From positions 1,746,501 through 1,810,500 of the forward strand of contig NZ_CP102629.1 in the NCBI RefSeq assembly GCF_024721585.1: DNA of 64,000 bases, given 5' to 3'. Below the pieces are notes generated by a model. That model was not told the origin of the DNA and ran no database searches. It saw only the letters and a program-made list of their open reading frames with translations. The DNA comes from Sphingomicrobium aestuariivivum. Its GTDB lineage: Bacteria > Pseudomonadota > Alphaproteobacteria > Sphingomonadales > Sphingomonadaceae. How positions within the stretch are numbered: the first letter of the stretch is position 1; each line of letters opens with the position of its first letter. The position numbers were made by a program, and so were the translations under genes. Below, one piece after another: positions 43,422 to 52,851 of this stretch.

Positions 43422-44437
43422 AGTGCGTCGATCTTTGCGAGATGCGGCGCCTGGTCGGCGGGGCTGAGGAGCGAGCCGGTGAAGGCATTGCGCGCGAGTG
43501 TCTTCAGTTCGTCCTTCGACAGGTCGAGCGCCTGTGCGGCGGCATGGAAATTCTCCGAGATATAGCCGCCGAAATAGGCCGGATCGTCGCTGTTCACCGT
43601 CGCCTTCAATCCGTGGTCGAGCATGGTCTTCAGGGGGCTGTCGGCGATGGCGTCGATGACGCACAGCTTGAGGTTGGAGAAGGGGCAGACGGTGAGCACG
43701 AGGCCTTCCTCCGCAATCCGCTTCGTCAGCGCTTCGTCCTCCAGCGCGCGATTGCCATGGTCGATGCGTTTCACCCCGAGGAGGTCCAATGCCTCGCGGA
43801 CATAGTCGGGCGGGCCCTCCTCGCCGGCATGGGCGGTGGGGAAGAGCCCCATTGCGCGCGCCTCGGCAAAGACGCGTTCGAACTTGGAGGGCGGGTGGCC
43901 GACCTCCGAGCTGTCGAGCCCGACGCCGTGGATGCGGTCGAGCCACGGGCGCGCCAGTTCGAGGGTGGCGAAGGCGCTCTCCTCGTCGAGATGCCTGAGG
44001 AAGCACATGATGAGGCGGTGCGAGATGCCGAAGCGCCGCTCGCCCTCGTCGAGGCCGCTGGCGATGCCCTTCATCACCGTGTCGAAGGCGACGCCGCGCG
44101 CGGTATGGCCCTGCGGGTCGAAGAAGATCTCGACATGGACCACGCCGTCCTCGTGCACGCGCTCGAGATAGGCGAGGGTGAGGTCGTGGAAATCTTCCTC
44201 GGTCTGGAGGACGCTCATCCCTTGGTAGTAGATGTCGAGGAAGTCCTGGAGATTGGAGAAATCATAGGCCGCGCGCACCGCCTCGACGCTGTCGAACGGG
44301 ATCTCGACGTTGTTGCGCTGCGCCAGCTTGAAGAGCAGTTCGGGCTCTAGCGAGCCCTCGATATGGAGGTGCAGTTCGGCCTTGGGCAAGGCATCGATCA
44401 GTTCGCGGCGGTCGGCGGCGGAGAAGGTCTCGGTCAT
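43418..44437 (-). CDS. add: Adenosine deaminase
   Basis: Deaminates adenosine to inosine; 339 residues from ATG 44437 (MTETFSAADR), or 348 from ATG 44464. Neither start has a strong binding site. Zn ligands appear in AELHLHIEGSLE and HAGEEGPPDYV, the substrate loop in VKRIDHGNRAL, and the catalytic Asp pair in VNSDDPAYFGGYI. This is the bacterial adenosine deaminase pattern. Some bacterial members act on adenine instead, but the HAGEE motif and the pairing with a purine PRTase favour adenosine. It is translationally coupled to the downstream phosphoribosyltransferase. Confidence 0.92.
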   Translation of the reverse strand: MTETFSAADRRELIDALPKAELHLHIEGSLEPELLFKLAQRNNVEIPFDSVEAVRAAYDFSNLQDFLDIYYQGMSVLQTEEDFHDLTLAYLERVHEDGVVHVEIFFDPQGHTARGVAFDTVMKGIASGLDEGERRFGISHRLIMCFLRHLDEESAFATLELARPWLDRIHGVGLDSSEVGHPPSKFERVFAEARAMGLFPTAHAGEEGPPDYVREALDLLGVKRIDHGNRALEDEALTKRIAEEGLVLTVCPFSNLKLCVIDAIADSPLKTMLDHGLKATVNSDDPAYFGGYISENFHAAAQALDLSKDELKTLARNAFTGSLLSPADQAPHLAKIDAL

Positions 44438-44526
44438 GGCGCTGCACGCTGGGCATGCCGCCATGCAGAGTCAATGCGGGCGACCGTCTTGTTGCCCTTC
44501 CGTTCGCCTCGCGGCATCAGGGGCGG

Positions 44527-47217
44527 GTGAGCCTGCCCCCCGACCTTCCCGCGCTGCACGCGACCCATGCCGGCATCTGGCTGGCCAAGGGGGGCGAGGT
44601 GCGTTCGGTCTCGCGCGGCGAGGCGATCGCGCGCGCGGCGGAAAGCCCGCACCTCCTCCTCAACGCCCCGATGGTGGGCGGACGACTGGGCACGCCCGAC
44701 CTGTCGGGGCTCGACCTCCTCGAACTGTTCGCCTTCGTCCATCCCGCGCGCTTTTCCGTGCCGACGGTGTCGGGGCTGGCGCGCGCGGTCGGCCTCGAAC
44801 CGCCGGCGGGCGAGGAGGAAGCGGCGCTCATGCTGGCGCGGATCGCCGACACGCTGCTGGGGCGGATGGGCGAGAACGACTGGCACGAGCGCGAAGGAGC
44901 GTGGACGGTCAATCGCGCGCTGGCCCGCGCCGGCTGGCCGTGGGCGCCGCTCGCGGGTGCGCGGCTGCCGACACCGGGCAAGATGGAACGCAGCCTCTTC
45001 ACCCGCCTGCCCGAATGGGAGGAGGGCGCGGGGCCTGCGCCGCCGCGTACCGTCCATGTCGACGAGGACGAGGCGCTGAAGCGGCTCGATGCCTTCACCG
45101 GCAAGGGCGCCGAACGCCGCGAGGGGCAGCGGGCGATGGCGACGGCGGTCGCGCCCGCCTTCGCGCCGCGAAAAGCCGAGCGCCAGCCCAATGTGCTGCT
45201 CGCCAATGCGGGCACGGGGATTGGCAAGACACTCGCCTATCTTGCGCCCTCGACGCTGTGGGCGGAGAAGTCGGGCGGCACGGTGTGGGTCTCGACCTAT
45301 ACCAAGGCGCTGCAGCGCCAGCTCGATGCCGAAGGGGCGCGGATCGAGCCCGATCCGGTGCGGCGCAAGAAGCGCATCGTGGTGCGCAAGGGGCGCGAGA
45401 ATTACTGCTGCCTCCTCAATCTCGAGGATGCCATGCAGGGCGGTTTCGCGGGTCGTGCGGCAGTGCTGGCACAGCTGGTGGCGCGCTGGGCGGCCTATAC
45501 CAAGGATGGCGACATGGTCGGCGGCGACCTGCCGGGCTGGCTGCCGAGCCTGTTCCGGCGGGCGGGTGCGACCGCGCTTACCGACCGGCGCGGCGAATGC
45601 GTCTATGCGGGCTGCGCGCATTACCGCAAATGCTTCATCGAACGCGCCGAGCGGGCAGGGCGAGAGGCCGATCTCGTCATCGCTAATCATGCGCTCGTCC
45701 TCATCGGCGCGGCGCGCGGGCGGCCCGATGCGCCGAGCCGCATCGTCTTCGACGAGGGGCATCACCTGTTCGATGCGGCGGATTCAACTTTCGCGGCGGC
45801 GCTGACGGGGCGCGAGGCGATCGAACTCAGGCGCTGGATTATCGGTCCCGAGGGCAAGCATCGCGGACGGCGGCGCGGCCTTCAGGCTCGGCTGATGGAC
45901 CTCGCCAGCTATGACGAGGCGGGCAATGAGGCGATTTCCAAGATCGTCGAGGCGGCGCAATCCCTGAATTCGGACGGCTGGCTCGGCCGCGTGCAGGAAG
46001 GTGACCCGTGGGGCCCGCTGGAGAAATTCTTCGCCGCGATCCGTGCCATGACCTATGCGCGCGCCAAGGCGTCGGACGCGGGCTACGGGCTCGAGACCGA
46101 ACTCGCCGACCCCGATGCGCCGCTGGTCGAGGCGGCGGCGAGCGCGCATGAGGCGATGGAAGCGCTCGCCCAGCCGATGGCGGCGCTGACGCGGCGGCTC
46201 GAAGCCGTGCTCGAGGATGCGCCCGACTGGCTCGACAGCCAGGCGCGCGCGCGGGTCGAGGGTGCGATCAATTCACTGGGATGGCGGCGCGAACAGGTGG
46301 CGGGCTGGAGCGCGATGCTCGGGCGCATCGGCGGCCCCGCCGATCCCGATTTCGTCGACTGGCTCGCCTGCCACCGCGTCGAGGGGCGCGACTATGACAT
46401 CGGCATGCACCGCCACTGGCTCGACCCGACGCGGCCGCTTGCCAAGGCGGTGATCGAGCCTTCGCACAGCGTCATCGTCACCTCGGCCACCTTGAAAACC
46501 ACCGAAGGCTGGGACGAGGCGGAGGCACGCACCGGTGCCGATCATCTCGAGGTCGCGGCACGCCATTTCGAGGCGAAGAGCCCGTTCGATTATGCCGGCA
46601 ATACGCAGGTGCTGGTGGTCAATGACCTCGGGCGCGACAACCTCCCCGCGCTGGCGGGCGCCTATGCGCGGCTGATCGAGGCAGCAGGCGGCGGGACGCT
46701 CGGCCTGTTCACCGCGATCAAGCGGCTGCGCAGCGTCCACGCGCGGATCGCCGACCGCCTGGCGCGCGCGGGGCTTCCGCTGTTCGCGCAGCATGTCGAC
46801 CCGATCGACACGGGCACGCTGATCGACATGTTCCGTGATGATCCCAAGGCCAGCCTGCTCGGTACCGATGCGCTGCGCGACGGGGTCGACGTGCCGGGCG
46901 AGAGCCTGAGGCTCGTCGTCATGGAGCGCATCCCCTGGCCGCGCCCGACCGTGCTCCACGGCGCACGGCGGCTGGCGGGCGGGGGCTCGGAATATGACGA
47001 CAAGGTGGTGCGCGCCAAGCTCGCGCAGGCCTATGGGCGGCTGGTGCGCCGGGCGGGTGACGGGGGGCACTTCGTGCTCTTGTCCGCCGCCAGCCCGTCA
47101 CGGCTCATGACCGCCTTCCCCGAGGGGGTGAGCGTCGAACGCGTGCCGCTCGAGGAGGCAGTGCGTCGGGTTGCCGACAGGCGCATTATCACCGACAATG
47201 CGCGGCAGGATGCCTGA
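44527..47217 (+). CDS. ATP-dependent DNA helicase, DinG/Rad3-like with Fe-S site
   Basis: An 896-residue XPD/DinG-family helicase. Walker A NAGTGIGKTLAYL (near residue 230), four Cys for an Fe-S cluster (GRENYCCLLN, ECVYAGCAHYRKCF), the DEAH-like box VFDEGHHLFDA, and C-terminal helicase motifs VIVTSATLKTT and LGTDALRDGVDVPGESLRLV. The family unwinds DNA 5' to 3' and DinG acts on R-loops and G-quadruplexes. An N-terminal domain of about 200 residues is distinct from E. coli DinG. The start is GTG 44527, the first in-frame start past the region antisense to add. The stop overlaps sixA by 8 bases. Confidence 0.88.
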   Translation: MSLPPDLPALHATHAGIWLAKGGEVRSVSRGEAIARAAESPHLLLNAPMVGGRLGTPDLSGLDLLELFAFVHPARFSVPTVSGLARAVGLEPPAGEEEAALMLARIADTLLGRMGENDWHEREGAWTVNRALARAGWPWAPLAGARLPTPGKMERSLFTRLPEWEEGAGPAPPRTVHVDEDEALKRLDAFTGKGAERREGQRAMATAVAPAFAPRKAERQPNVLLANAGTGIGKTLAYLAPSTLWAEKSGGTVWVSTYTKALQRQLDAEGARIEPDPVRRKKRIVVRKGRENYCCLLNLEDAMQGGFAGRAAVLAQLVARWAAYTKDGDMVGGDLPGWLPSLFRRAGATALTDRRGECVYAGCAHYRKCFIERAERAGREADLVIANHALVLIGAARGRPDAPSRIVFDEGHHLFDAADSTFAAALTGREAIELRRWIIGPEGKHRGRRRGLQARLMDLASYDEAGNEAISKIVEAAQSLNSDGWLGRVQEGDPWGPLEKFFAAIRAMTYARAKASDAGYGLETELADPDAPLVEAAASAHEAMEALAQPMAALTRRLEAVLEDAPDWLDSQARARVEGAINSLGWRREQVAGWSAMLGRIGGPADPDFVDWLACHRVEGRDYDIGMHRHWLDPTRPLAKAVIEPSHSVIVTSATLKTTEGWDEAEARTGADHLEVAARHFEAKSPFDYAGNTQVLVVNDLGRDNLPALAGAYARLIEAAGGGTLGLFTAIKRLRSVHARIADRLARAGLPLFAQHVDPIDTGTLIDMFRDDPKASLLGTDALRDGVDVPGESLRLVVMERIPWPRPTVLHGARRLAGGGSEYDDKVVRAKLAQAYGRLVRRAGDGGHFVLLSAASPSRLMTAFPEGVSVERVPLEEAVRRVADRRIITDNARQDA

Positions 47218-47710
47218 ACTCTTCCTCCTGCGTCACGCCAAGTCCGACTGGGGCGACCCGGGCTTGCGCGATGTCGAGCGCCCCCTGAACGCGCGTGGGC
47301 GGGAGGCGGCGCAGGCGATGGGCCGCCATCTCGACACCCTCGGCACGATCGACCAGCTGTGGGTCAGTCCCGCCACGCGGGTAGAGCAGACAATCGAGGG
47401 CTTGCGCGCTAGCTGCCCCGGCCTGCCCGAGCCGCAGGTGGTGCCGAGCCTCTACGGCGCGAGCGCCGACACGTTGATCATGCTGGCGCGGCAGGCGCGG
47501 GGTGAGCGGCTGATGATCGTCGGCCACAACCCGGGGCTGCACGACTGCGCGTTCGCGCTGGTGCGGGGCCAAGGCGGCGAGGGGATGGAGCAGCTGGCGC
47601 GCAAGTTCCCGACGGCGGCGCTGGCGCGGATCGGGATCGAGGGCGACTGGCCGATGCTGGATCGCGGGCGCGGGCGGCTGCTTGGCTTTACCCGCCCGAA
47701 GGACCTCTAG
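47210..47710 (+). CDS. sixA: SixA-like histidine phosphatase
   Basis: A 166-residue protein of the histidine phosphatase superfamily: catalytic RHAKSDW at residues 8-14, WVSPATRVEQT, and the second His in IVGHNPGLHD. E. coli SixA dephosphorylates a phosphohistidine on PtsN-linked or ArcB-type proteins; specificity here is unknown. ATG 47210 overlaps the helicase stop by 8 bases. It interlocks at CTAG 47707-47710 with the stop of convergent merR. Confidence 0.88.
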   Translation: MPELFLLRHAKSDWGDPGLRDVERPLNARGREAAQAMGRHLDTLGTIDQLWVSPATRVEQTIEGLRASCPGLPEPQVVPSLYGASADTLIMLARQARGERLMIVGHNPGLHDCAFALVRGQGGEGMEQLARKFPTAALARIGIEGDWPMLDRGRGRLLGFTRPKDL

Positions 47711-48021
47711 CGCGACAGGGCCTTTGCCAGCCGGTCGCGGATGCCGCGCAGGCGGTCGAGGTCGGACGGCGGCGGCGGCGGTTCGCGCAGCGCCTTCTTC
47801 GCCCCCTCCATCGTATAGCCCTCGCGGTTGAGGAGGGTGTCGATCCGGCGCGCCACGTCGACATCGGCGGGACGGTAATAGCGGCGGTTGCCCGCGCGCT
47901 TGAGCGGCTTCAGCTGGGGAAACTTGGTTTCCCAGTAGCGCAGGATATGCTGCGCCACCCCGATCTCGTCGGACAATTCGCCAATGGTGCGGAAGGCGGT
48001 GGGGTCCTTCGCGCGGGCCAA
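47707..48021 (-). CDS. MerR-family transcriptional regulator
   Basis: A 104-residue regulator: an N-terminal MerR winged helix (TIGELSDEIGVAQHILRYWE then RRYYRPADVDVARRIDTLL) and a short tail. It lacks a long coiled coil and C-terminal metal Cys. The order ihfA-merR after fabH is conserved in many alphaproteobacteria, so it is probably a conserved housekeeping regulator rather than a resistance gene. Starts 4 bases after the ihfA stop. Confidence 0.92.
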   Translation of the reverse strand: MARAKDPTAFRTIGELSDEIGVAQHILRYWETKFPQLKPLKRAGNRRYYRPADVDVARRIDTLLNREGYTMEGAKKALREPPPPPSDLDRLRGIRDRLAKALSR

Positions 48022-48025
48022 GGCC

Positions 48026-48358
48026 TTAGCCGGCGATCCGGTCGCGCATGATCTGGCTGGCGCGGAAGGTCATGACGCGGCGCGGCGCGATCGGTACTTC
48101 GACGCCGGTCTTGGGGTTGCGCCCGATGCGCTCGCCCTTGTCGCGCAGGATGAAGCTGCCAAAGCCCGAGATCTTGACGTTCTCGCCGTTCGACAGCGAC
48201 TCGCACATATGGGCGAGCAGGCGCTCGACCAGCGAGGCCGACTCGGCGCGGCTCAGGCCCAGTTTGACGTGCACGACATCGGCAAGGTCGGCGCGCGTCA
48301 GCGTCCCCGCATCGACATTCTCGTGACCGTGGCTGCGTGCAATGCCGGCATCCGCCAT
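48026..48358 (-). CDS. ihfA: Integration host factor subunit alpha
   Basis: A 110-residue DNA-bending protein: start ATG 48358 with GGGAG upstream, then the HU/IHF fold ([49 protein letters not shown]). The Arg-rich arm [14 protein letters not shown] is typical of IhfA. It carries an N-terminal extension of about 17 residues relative to E. coli. Order rpmF-plsX-fabH-ihfA-merR is the usual alphaproteobacterial arrangement. Confidence 0.93.
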   Translation of the reverse strand: MADAGIARSHGHENVDAGTLTRADLADVVHVKLGLSRAESASLVERLLAHMCESLSNGENVKISGFGSFILRDKGERIGRNPKTGVEVPIAPRRVMTFRASQIMRDRIAG

Positions 48359-48487
48359 GATGAAACTCCCGCCCCTGTTGGCACTGCCCCCTGTGACCGT
48401 GCCGAAAAAATCGTTTCGCATCAGGCCCGAACGGCCCGTGCGAGCGAATCCTTGCCTAATTTTCGTGCAAGTTCAAGGGGTCAGTCG

Positions 48488-49447
48488 TTAATAGCGCAGC
48501 GCCGCCGCGCCCCAGGTCAGCCCGCCGCCCATCGCCTCGAGGAGGACGAGGTCGCCGCGCTTGATGCGCCCGTCACGCACGGCGACGTCGAAGGCGAGCG
48601 GGACGGAGGCAGCCGACGTATTGGCGTGCCGGTCGACGGTGACGACGACCTTGTCGGGGTCGAGCCCGAGCTTCTTGGCGGTGGCATCGAGGATGCGCGC
48701 ATTGGCCTGGTGCGGGACGACCCAGTCGACGTCGGCGGCCGAGAGTCCGGCGGCCTCGAGCGTCTCGGTCAGCACCTCGGCGAGATTGGTGACGGCGTGG
48801 CGGAACACCTCGCGCCCGCGCATGCGCAAATGGCCGACGGTCTGCGTGGTCGAGGGGCCGCCGTCGACATAGAGAAGGTCGTGATGCTCGCCCGCAGCAT
48901 GGAGCTTGGCGGCGAGGATGCCCTGCTCGTCGCTCTCTTCGGCATCGAGCACCATCGCGCCCGCACCGTCGCCGAACAGCACGCAGGTGCCGCGATCTTC
49001 CCAGTCGAGGATGCGGCTGAAGGTCTCGGCGCCGATGACCAGCGCGCGCTTGCCCATGCCGGTGCGCAGGAGCGAATCCGCCACGCTGATGGCGTAGAGG
49101 AATCCGGTGCACACGGCCGCCACGTCGAAGGCAACGCAGTCCTTGATGCCGAGCGCGGCCTGTACCTTGGTGGCGGTCGCGGGGAAGGTCTCGTCGGGAG
49201 TGGCGGTGGCGAGGATGATGATGTCGACGCTATCGGCGGAAACGCCTGCGGCCTCGAGCGCCTTGCACGAGGCCTCGGTGGCGAGCGTCGAGGTGGTTTC
49301 ATCCTCGCCCGCGATGTGGCGCTGGCGAATCCCGGTGCGCTCGACGATCCACTCGTCCGACGTGTCGATCTTCTCGGCCAGTTCGTGGTTGGAAACGCAG
49401 CGTTTCGGCAGCGCGCTGCCCGAACCCTTGACGACCGAACGGATCAT
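48488..49447 (-). CDS. fabH: 3-oxoacyl-ACP synthase III FabH
   Basis: Starts fatty acid synthesis by condensing acetyl-CoA with malonyl-ACP; 319 residues. The active-site Cys lies in [14 protein letters not shown], the His in [13 protein letters not shown] and the Asn in [12 protein letters not shown]. Its ATG overlaps the plsX stop as TAATG. The ihfA start is 130 bases downstream. Confidence 0.96.
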   Translation of the reverse strand: MIRSVVKGSGSALPKRCVSNHELAEKIDTSDEWIVERTGIRQRHIAGEDETTSTLATEASCKALEAAGVSADSVDIIILATATPDETFPATATKVQAALGIKDCVAFDVAAVCTGFLYAISVADSLLRTGMGKRALVIGAETFSRILDWEDRGTCVLFGDGAGAMVLDAEESDEQGILAAKLHAAGEHHDLLYVDGGPSTTQTVGHLRMRGREVFRHAVTNLAEVLTETLEAAGLSAADVDWVVPHQANARILDATAKKLGLDPDKVVVTVDRHANTSAASVPLAFDVAVRDGRIKRGDLVLLEAMGGGLTWGAAALRY

Positions 49448-50502
49448 TACTTGGCGGCCTCGTTCAATTTATCGAGCGTGTGGCTCCGGAATTTCTCGAG
49501 ATCGTCCGTGATCTTCTGGGTGATCTCGTTGCGAACCATCGACCCTGCCACGGCGATCGCATTGGCGACACCCTTGGCGCTCGCCCCGCCGTGACTTTTC
49601 ACGACGATGCCATTGAGGCCGAGAAAGACCGCACCATTGTGATTGTTGGGGTCGAGATGGACCTTGAGGAGGCGCATCGCGGGCTTGGAGATAAGGAAGC
49701 CCATGCGGCTTCGGATCGACGACTTGAAGGCGTTGCGCAAGAGGTCGGTGACGAAGCGCGCGGTGCCCTCGGCGGTCTTCAGCGCGATATTGCCCGAAAA
49801 GCCGTCGGTGACGACGACATCGACATCGCCGCGGGCAAGCTTGTCACCTTCGGTGAAGCCCTGGAAGTCGAAGGGGAGATAGTTGGCATCGCGCAAGAGC
49901 TGCGCGGCGTCCTTCAGCTCGTCGGTCCCCTTGAGGTCCTCGGTGCCGATGTTGAGGAGGCGCACGCGCGGGCGCTGGTTTTCCATGACGGTGCGCGCAT
50001 AGGCCGCGCCCATCACCGCGAACTGGACGAGGTTCTGGGCATCGCACTCGGTATTGGCGCCGAGGTCGAGCATGACGAGGTCATCCTCGCGCACGGTCGG
50101 CAGGAGCGCCGACAGGGCCGGGCGGTCGATGCCCTCCATCGTCCGGAGCGCGAGCTTGGAGATTGCCATCAGGGCGCCGGTGTTGCCGCCCGAGACGGCG
50201 GCGTGGCTGGTCCCGTCCTTCACCGCGCGCACAGCCTCGCCCATCGAAGTACCCTTCGATTTGCGAATCGCCTGACTCGGCTTGGTATCGGCCTCGATCA
50301 GCCCATCGCAGTGATGGATCGTCGACACAGCCGCCAGCTTTTCGTACCGCGCCAGCTCGGCAGCGATACGATCCTTGTCGCCATAGAGGTCGAAGCGCAG
50401 GTCGCGATCACGCCGCCGGGCGAGGGCGGCGCCCTCGACCATAACCGACGGCCCGACATCGCCGCCCATGGCGTCGATCGCGATCCGTGGGTTTGCGGCC
50501 AC
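49447..50502 (-). CDS. plsX: Phosphate acyltransferase PlsX
   Basis: Converts acyl-ACP to acyl-phosphate for phospholipid synthesis; 351 residues. Conserved blocks: [19 protein letters not shown] at the N-terminus, [35 protein letters not shown], and [17 protein letters not shown]. The start is GTG 50502. It sits between rpmF and fabH, the common lipid-synthesis cluster. Confidence 0.96.
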   Translation of the reverse strand: MAANPRIAIDAMGGDVGPSVMVEGAALARRRDRDLRFDLYGDKDRIAAELARYEKLAAVSTIHHCDGLIEADTKPSQAIRKSKGTSMGEAVRAVKDGTSHAAVSGGNTGALMAISKLALRTMEGIDRPALSALLPTVREDDLVMLDLGANTECDAQNLVQFAVMGAAYARTVMENQRPRVRLLNIGTEDLKGTDELKDAAQLLRDANYLPFDFQGFTEGDKLARGDVDVVVTDGFSGNIALKTAEGTARFVTDLLRNAFKSSIRSRMGFLISKPAMRLLKVHLDPNNHNGAVFLGLNGIVVKSHGGASAKGVANAIAVAGSMVRNEITQKITDDLEKFRSHTLDKLNEAAK

Positions 50503-50526
50503 TGCTAGCTGCGCTTCGCTCGAGAC

Positions 50527-50706
50527 TTAGTCGTCGAGCGAAATGACTTCGCGGCCGTTATAGTGGCCACAGGCATCGCACAGGTTGTGCGGGCGCTTGA
50601 GTTCGCCGCAGTTCGGGCATTCCTGGAACGCGGCGGGCGTCAGCGAATGGTGGCTGCGACGCATGCCCTTCTTGGAGGGCGAGGTTTTTCTCTTCGGGAC
50701 GGCCAT
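50527..50706 (-). CDS. rpmF: 50S ribosomal protein L32
   Basis: A 59-residue ribosomal protein: [20 protein letters not shown] at the start, then [20 protein letters not shown] and [13 protein letters not shown]. Four Cys (CPNC and CDAC) form a zinc ribbon, so this is the zinc-binding form. It is followed after 24 bases by plsX, the standard rpmF-plsX-fabH order. Confidence 0.97.
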   Translation of the reverse strand: MAVPKRKTSPSKKGMRRSHHSLTPAAFQECPNCGELKRPHNLCDACGHYNGREVISLDD

Positions 50707-50853
50707 GACGGCACCTTCATCTACTGATCGAAAATAAAACAGCGACCACCGCGTCCCGATGAAATGCGGACGCCGGGAGGTCGCTCGTGGCGCGTCCTAT
50801 AGCGAAAATGGCCAAGGATGCAAGGGCCGGAAGCCCCTCCGGCGACACGGTTT

Positions 50854-51525
50854 TCAACCACGCCCCAGCGCGGCGTCGCCGACGAAGGGATTGGTCGCCC
50901 GCTCGTGCCCGAAGGTGCTCATCGGCCCGTGGCCGGGCACGAAAGCGGTTTCATCGCCCAGCGGCCAGAGTTTCTGCGTGATCGCGTCGATCAGGTCCTG
51001 GTGATTACCGCGCGGGAAATCGGTGCGCCCCATCGAGCCCTTGAACAACACGTCGCCGACCAGCGCGAGCTTCGATTCGGCATTGTGGAAGACGACATGG
51101 CCGGGTGTGTGGCCGGGGCAATGGTGGACGGTGAAGACAAGCTCGCCGACCGTGACCGTGTCGCCATCCTCGAGCCAGCGGTCGCTCTCGAAGCTCGACC
51201 CCGGGATGCCGTATTTGGCGCCGTCCTCCGGCAGGCGGTCGATCCAATACTTGTCATCGACATGCGGCCCCTCGATCGGCACGCCGAGATCCTCGGCGAG
51301 CACCCGTGCCTGCCCGCAATGGTCGATATGGCCGTGGGTAAGGAGGATCTTCTCCACCTCAACGCCGGTCTGCGCGATCGCGGCCTTCAACTTGTCGAGA
51401 TCGCCGCCCGGGTCGCACAGCGCGGCCTTGTTGGTCTTCGTGCACCAGAAGAGCGTGCAATTCTGCTGGAGCGGCGTCACGGGGATGATCGCGGCCTTGA
51501 GGGGCGGCAGGGGGGTGTCGGTCAT
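50854..51525 (-). CDS. MBL-fold metallo-hydrolase (glyoxalase II-like)
   Basis: A 223-residue metallo-beta-lactamase-fold protein. The metal motif THGHIDHCG, the second His in CPGHTPGHVVF, the bridging Asp in VGDVLFKGSMGR and the late His in VPGHGPMSTFG match YcbL/glyoxalase II-like hydrolases, which act on thioesters such as lactoylglutathione. The substrate is not fixed. It is 11 bases after the dipeptidase stop in the same direction, and is separated from rpmF by a 147-base gap in which I see no gene. Confidence 0.9.
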   Translation of the reverse strand: MTDTPLPPLKAAIIPVTPLQQNCTLFWCTKTNKAALCDPGGDLDKLKAAIAQTGVEVEKILLTHGHIDHCGQARVLAEDLGVPIEGPHVDDKYWIDRLPEDGAKYGIPGSSFESDRWLEDGDTVTVGELVFTVHHCPGHTPGHVVFHNAESKLALVGDVLFKGSMGRTDFPRGNHQDLIDAITQKLWPLGDETAFVPGHGPMSTFGHERATNPFVGDAALGRG

Positions 51526-51536
51526 GGCAGTGCTGG

Positions 51537-52754
51537 CTAGTCGGCCATGTCCGGCTTGTCGAGCGCGGCGGGGGCGGCGGCCAAGTCCGTGGCGACCGCT
51601 TCGGCGGCGCGCATCACGCGCAGCACGTTGCCGCCGGCGAGCTTGGCGAGATTCTCGTCGGACCAGCCGCGCCGCACCAGCTCGGCGAAGAGCGCGGGAT
51701 AATCGTCGACCGAATCGAGGCCTTCGACCGTCTGGCTGATGCCGTCGAGGTCGCCGCCGATGCCGACATGGTCGTGGCCGGCGACCTTCGCGATATGCTC
51801 GATATGGTCGGCGACCATCGCAATGGTGGCCGCAGGACGCTCGTGATTCTCGTCGAAGATTTTCATTGCCGCCTCGACCGTCTCGGGGCTGCCGGGGTTG
51901 GTCGCCTCGAGCCCGGCTTCGAAAGCGGTCCGGCCGGCGTTGAACTGCCAGATTTCGTCCGCAAGAAACGTCGGAACGAAGGTCACCATGACCACCCCGC
52001 CATTGTCGGAAAGGCGCTCCAGCACGGCGTCGGGCACGTTGCGCGGATGGGTGGCGAGCGCGCGGGCGTTGGAATGGCTGAAGATGACGGGCGCCTTCGT
52101 CATGTCGAGCACGTCATGCATCGCCTCGGCGCTGACGTGGCTCAAATCGACGAGCATGCCGACGCGGTTCATCTCGCCGATCACGGTGCGGCCGAAGTCG
52201 GACAGGCCGCCATGTTTGGGCGCGTCGGTGGCACTGTCGGCCCAGCCGGTGGTGCGGCTGTGGGTCAGCGTCATGTAGATGGCGCCCAGCCGTTTGAACT
52301 GACGGAGCGCGGCGAGCTTGCCGCCGATCTGGTGGCCACCCTCGACGCCCGCCATCGAGGCGATGCGGCCATCGCGGAACTGCGCCACCACCTCGTCGGC
52401 GGTGCGCGCCCAGGCGAGGTCTTGCGGATAGGCGCGGACCATGCGGTCGACAGTGTCGAGCTGTTCGATGGTGGTGCGGATGGCCTCATCGCCGGTGGTG
52501 GAGGCGGGGATATAGACCGACCACATCTGGGCGCCGACGCGGCCTTCGCGCATGCGTTCGAGGTCGGTCATGTAGGGCGTGCCCGCATCGATGCCCTCGA
52601 CCGAGCCCCCGGCATCGCCCGCGAGCGCATAGGGAAGGTCGTTGTGCCCGTCGACCAGCGGGGTCTGCGACAGGATGCGCGCGACGCGGGCGTCGACGTC
52701 GCTGGCGGCGGGCTGGGTCGCGGCAAGCGCGGCGGCGAGGGTCAGGCTGAACAT
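51537..52754 (-). CDS. Membrane dipeptidase family (M19) protein
   Basis: A 405-residue zinc dipeptidase of the renal dipeptidase family. An N-terminal signal-like stretch (MFSLTLAAALAATQ) suggests export to the periplasm. LVDGHNDLPYAL gives the HxD zinc ligands, MAGVEGGHQIGG the bridging Glu, VDLSHVS and FSHSNARAL the later His ligands, and VGIGGDLDGI the final Asp. It hydrolyses dipeptides, including D-amino-acid-containing ones in some members. It is followed by the MBL hydrolase and divergent from pabB-pabC. Confidence 0.92.
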   Translation of the reverse strand: MFSLTLAAALAATQPAASDVDARVARILSQTPLVDGHNDLPYALAGDAGGSVEGIDAGTPYMTDLERMREGRVGAQMWSVYIPASTTGDEAIRTTIEQLDTVDRMVRAYPQDLAWARTADEVVAQFRDGRIASMAGVEGGHQIGGKLAALRQFKRLGAIYMTLTHSRTTGWADSATDAPKHGGLSDFGRTVIGEMNRVGMLVDLSHVSAEAMHDVLDMTKAPVIFSHSNARALATHPRNVPDAVLERLSDNGGVVMVTFVPTFLADEIWQFNAGRTAFEAGLEATNPGSPETVEAAMKIFDENHERPAATIAMVADHIEHIAKVAGHDHVGIGGDLDGISQTVEGLDSVDDYPALFAELVRRGWSDENLAKLAGGNVLRVMRAAEAVATDLAAAPAALDKPDMAD

Positions 52755-52851
52755 GAAAAAGCGTCTCCTTTGCGTCCATCCGTGCCCCAGATGGGCGGGG
52801 GTCGTAAAGCCACGGCTTTACGGCGGCGCGGCGCGGGTTCATGGGAGCGCG

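Noticed and set aside
42864-44006. An extended phosphoribosyltransferase of 380 residues
   Set aside because: The extension is add read in another frame. ATG 43421 in the ATGA overlap gives the normal PRTase length.
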